The notes beneath the pieces were generated by a model. The model saw only the letters and a program-made list of their open reading frames with translations, had not been told where the DNA came from and did not search any database. From NCBI GenBank assembly GCA_011053245.1, contig DRGS01000035.1, positions 1 through 35,739 of the forward strand: a DNA stretch of 35,739 nt, read 5' to 3'. Positions 33,224 through 35,739 of the stretch are shown here, piece after piece; position 1 is the first letter of the stretch; each line of letters starts with the position of its first letter. Both the position numbers and the translations under genes were made by a program. Source of the stretch: Phycisphaerales bacterium. GTDB taxonomy: Bacteria > Planctomycetota > Phycisphaerae > Sedimentisphaerales > Anaerohalosphaeraceae.

Positions 33224-34429
33224 ATGAGCCAGTTGGATAAATCAAAACTGAAAGTAGCTATATCCTGTCTTTGTGATGTTACTTATGTCACCAGATTTCA
33301 CAGAAACGTTAAAACTCTAAAAGATATTGGGCTACAGGTCCGCTGTTTTTCTGTGAAGCCACGAGGTACAGACAATTCAAGAACTTTTGAGGGCGTTCTC
33401 ATTGATGGGTGGACTCGACGTTTCCGGCATAAAATATTTGGGCCGTTGAGGCAGTTTGAAGTTGTCCTGCGGTTTCTTTTTGCGATCATTAAATATAAGC
33501 CCGATATTCTCTATGCTCATAATGTACCAGCTTTACTTATTAGCTATATAGCTACCTGTCTGTTGGGAAAGGGAAAAAGAGTTCTTATTTATGATGCCAT
33601 GGAATTGGAGTGCGCCAGAATTTCCAGCACATACCCTTTGATACCATTTTGGCTACGGAACTTTCAAAAGCTTTTTCTTGAAAAAACCTTGACGAAAAAA
33701 GTCGATCTTGTTACTAGCGCAGATTATGCCAGAACTGAGTTTATGAAAAAAAGACTCGGAAGAAACGAAATTTTAACATGTAGAAATGTTCCTGTATTCA
33801 AAGAGATTAAATCAAAAAAGTTATTACGAAAACATCTCAAACTACCGGAAGATACGTTTGTCTTTTTGTATCAGGGGCTGATAGGTACAGGTAGGGGAAT
33901 TGAACAGGGGATAAGAAGCCTCAAGGGTTTGCCGGATAAGATCGTTTTTGTCGTAATGGGAATGAGTGCTGAACGATATATAGAGTCACTAATTCAACTT
34001 GCTGAGGCCGAAACAGTCTCCAAGAGAGTATTTTTTCTGCCGCCAGTGCCAAGTAATGAACTGCTGGAATGGACCGCTTCAGCGGACGTAGTGCATTCTC
34101 TGATTGAAAATGCCTGCCTTAGTTATTATCTGGCGGCTCCAAATAAACTATATGAAGCGGCTATGGCGGGTGTGCCTGTAATAGCAAGCTGTTTTCCTGA
34201 AATGGAAGCGGTTCTCAAAAAACATTCTTACGGCATATTGGTTGCCCCTGACTCTGTTGACCAGATACGCAATGCCCTTTTGACACTGTATAAGAATGAT
34301 GATTCAATAATAGAAAAGTTTAGAGACAATGCATTATCGGCTGCACGTTCGGAACTTAATTGGGAAATGGAAAGCCGCCCACTCCGCAAACAAATCATTG
34401 AGATTATCTCGAAAATACCACAATCATGA
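33224..34429 (+). CDS. Family 4 glycosyltransferase
   Basis: A 401-residue GT-B enzyme. The N-terminal acceptor domain includes ILYAHNVPALLISYIATCLL. The C-terminal donor domain has LYQGLIGTGRGIEQGIRSL, FFLPPVPSNELLEWTASADV and NKLYEAAMAGVPVIAS, the usual GT4 donor-site block with its Glu. GAGGG lies four bases before the ATG. It should add one sugar to the repeat unit; the sugar is unknown. Confidence 0.9.
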   Translation: MSQLDKSKLKVAISCLCDVTYVTRFHRNVKTLKDIGLQVRCFSVKPRGTDNSRTFEGVLIDGWTRRFRHKIFGPLRQFEVVLRFLFAIIKYKPDILYAHNVPALLISYIATCLLGKGKRVLIYDAMELECARISSTYPLIPFWLRNFQKLFLEKTLTKKVDLVTSADYARTEFMKKRLGRNEILTCRNVPVFKEIKSKKLLRKHLKLPEDTFVFLYQGLIGTGRGIEQGIRSLKGLPDKIVFVVMGMSAERYIESLIQLAEAETVSKRVFFLPPVPSNELLEWTASADVVHSLIENACLSYYLAAPNKLYEAAMAGVPVIASCFPEMEAVLKKHSYGILVAPDSVDQIRNALLTLYKNDDSIIEKFRDNALSAARSELNWEMESRPLRKQIIEIISKIPQS

Positions 34430-34548
34430 TGTACACTATTTTGAAAATAGGTAAAGAAAGTTTCGAGAAAAGGATAGTGTAAATTCTGTTCTGTGGCCAA
34501 AGAGCTTAAAGATTTGGGATTCTATAAATAACATCTATAAGAGAAACC

Positions 34549-35739
34549 ATGACAAGTAATATAGATAATCGTAAAATAAAAGTAGCACATTTTATTTGGT
34601 GGATTCCGCATTATCGTGTACCTATTTTCAGACGGTTATCGCAGAATTCATATATTGATTTTGAAGTTTGCGCAGGTGATAATACCGATATCCCCGGCGG
34701 GGCCAAAGTAGCCTCTGCTAATGAAGTAGGAAATATAGAGGGAGTCAATTGGCGCCATCTGAAATCTCGTCGATTTAAAGGGCCATTATTCAAGGATTTT
34801 GAATGGCAGCCAGAAGCAGTAAAAATCGTGTTGAAAGAAGACATCGATATTGTTATCAGTTTAGGATATCTGTCGTTAAGTAATATCTTAGTTCGAATCA
34901 TATGCAAATTACGGGGCATACCAGTCATAGAATGGAGTCAGGGAGTCAAATGTCACGAGAAAGGTATTAGATGGTTTGTTAGGAAGTTATATTTTAAATT
35001 TGCCAGTGCTTTTTTGCTATATGGCGATTTTGCAAGAGTCTTTTTTGTTTCACATGGATTCAGTAATCACCAGACTTTTGTTGTTTACAATTCGCTTAAT
35101 CATCAGGAACAGGTTGAGATTAGAGAGCAGATCAGCCAATCAGACATCGATGGTTTGCGGCAAAAGTTTGGTGTTCATAATCCTGATACGCGGTTGGTAG
35201 TACATAGCGGTCGATTAGAAAAACAAAAGAAAATACCTGTCTTGTTAAAAGCTATTAGGCTGTTGAATGATGAAGGTTGTATTGTTAATTTGATTTTGAT
35301 AGGCGATGGTAGAGAACGGGAAAATTTAGAGGTTTTGGCCAGAGAGATTGGAGTTGAAGATCAGGTATTCTTTTATGGTTCCTGTTACGAAGAGAAAGAG
35401 ACCGGATTGGTCTTTAGTTCTACAGATATATGTGTTGCGCCCGGAGCGGTTGGATTGGTTGCAATGCACTCATTAGTGTATGGAACAGCCATTTTAACAT
35501 GCAAAAATGATACGGGATTGCATGGCCCTGAAATCGAGACAATCAAGGAAGGTTGCACAGGTGGCTATTTCAAAGAAGATGACGCGCGGGATTTGGCGAA
35601 TAAAATGAAAAAAATGCTTTACCCTGTTTCCTGTAAACATAAGATGGCAAAAGCGTGTATGGATGTAATCGATAACTATTATAACCCTAAATATCAGGAG
35701 CGTGTCATTATTCAAGCTATTAATTATGTTTTGCCAGAA
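34549..35739 (+). CDS. Family 4 glycosyltransferase, 3' end beyond the window
   Basis: An open frame runs from ATG 34549 for 397 codons to the last base of the window without a stop. The N-terminus VAHFIWWIPHYRVPIFRRLS fits a GT-B acceptor domain. The donor domain shows VVHSGRLEKQKKIPVLLKAI, LIGDGREREN, FFYGSCYEE and APGAVGLVAMHSLVYG. The last motif has a His in the place where many members have Glu, as in one GT4 subgroup. AGAGAAA precedes the ATG, a weak ribosome-binding site. The length is already that of a complete enzyme, so the stop should lie just outside. Confidence 0.88.
   Translation, partial: MTSNIDNRKIKVAHFIWWIPHYRVPIFRRLSQNSYIDFEVCAGDNTDIPGGAKVASANEVGNIEGVNWRHLKSRRFKGPLFKDFEWQPEAVKIVLKEDIDIVISLGYLSLSNILVRIICKLRGIPVIEWSQGVKCHEKGIRWFVRKLYFKFASAFLLYGDFARVFFVSHGFSNHQTFVVYNSLNHQEQVEIREQISQSDIDGLRQKFGVHNPDTRLVVHSGRLEKQKKIPVLLKAIRLLNDEGCIVNLILIGDGRERENLEVLAREIGVEDQVFFYGSCYEEKETGLVFSSTDICVAPGAVGLVAMHSLVYGTAILTCKNDTGLHGPEIETIKEGCTGGYFKEDDARDLANKMKKMLYPVSCKHKMAKACMDVIDNYYNPKYQERVIIQAINYVLPE

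Overview
The window looks like a chromosomal piece of a Planctomycetota bacterium, most probably from the Phycisphaerae side of the phylum. This is inferred from the gene content, not from a marker gene. The pointers are a lysine-rich histone H1-like protein with tandem repeats, a DUF6677-type membrane protein next to a PpiD/SurA-like protein, a two-domain PTPS-like protein behind folE, and intergenic DNA full of decayed words that read as Asn-Pro-Ile-Gln-Thr-Gln on the minus strand. No rRNA or tRNA gene was seen.

Layout. (1) 1-1864, minus strand: a tail of a siroheme-pathway unit (precorrin-2 dehydrogenase), a small unknown protein, a cold-shock protein and an HU-family DNA-binding protein. 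(2) 1877-3390: a 1.5 kb gene-free stretch with three kinds of short repeats, ending in a good promoter with an adjoining inverted repeat. (3) 3391-5091: a secreted protein made of three ~165-residue repeats, apparently shortened by a stop codon inside repeat homology. (4) 5092-6044: gene debris and a terminator. (5) 6045-10565, minus strand: a coiled-coil protein, the histone-like protein, and a three-gene membrane operon headed by a PpiD-like protein. (6) 10699-14854, plus strand: prfB with the classical RF2 +1 frameshift, pepA, folE and a PTPS-like protein. (7) 14873-21946: tightly packed nucleotide-sugar genes (four SDR enzymes, UDP-glucose dehydrogenase, a DegT aminotransferase) and a GT2 glycosyltransferase. 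(8) 22224-35739: wecB with its own promoter, then an AT-richer polysaccharide block with a secreted glycosidase-like protein, Wzy/WaaL-like polymerase or ligase, Wzx-like flippase, a QueC-like PP-loop ATPase, an FrhB/FdhB-like iron-sulfur protein, an acyltransferase, a polysaccharide pyruvyl transferase and two GT4 glycosyltransferases. The last one runs off the window.

How it fits together. Regions 7 and 8 form a surface or exopolysaccharide locus of the Wzx/Wzy type. The sugar genes predict UDP-glucuronate, UDP-galacturonate, possibly a UDP-pentose, GDP-L-fucose, an amino sugar and UDP-ManNAc. The glycosyltransferases build the repeat unit, the flippase exports it and the Wzy/WaaL-like protein polymerises or ligates it. 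Acyl and pyruvyl groups decorate it. The least understood part is the pair formed by the PP-loop ATPase and the FrhB-like Fe-S protein (28074-30766), which suggests an ATP- and redox-dependent sugar or lipid-carrier modification not explained by standard pathways. A leftover C-terminus of a second wecB-like gene at 26318-26479 marks this block as a recombination mosaic.
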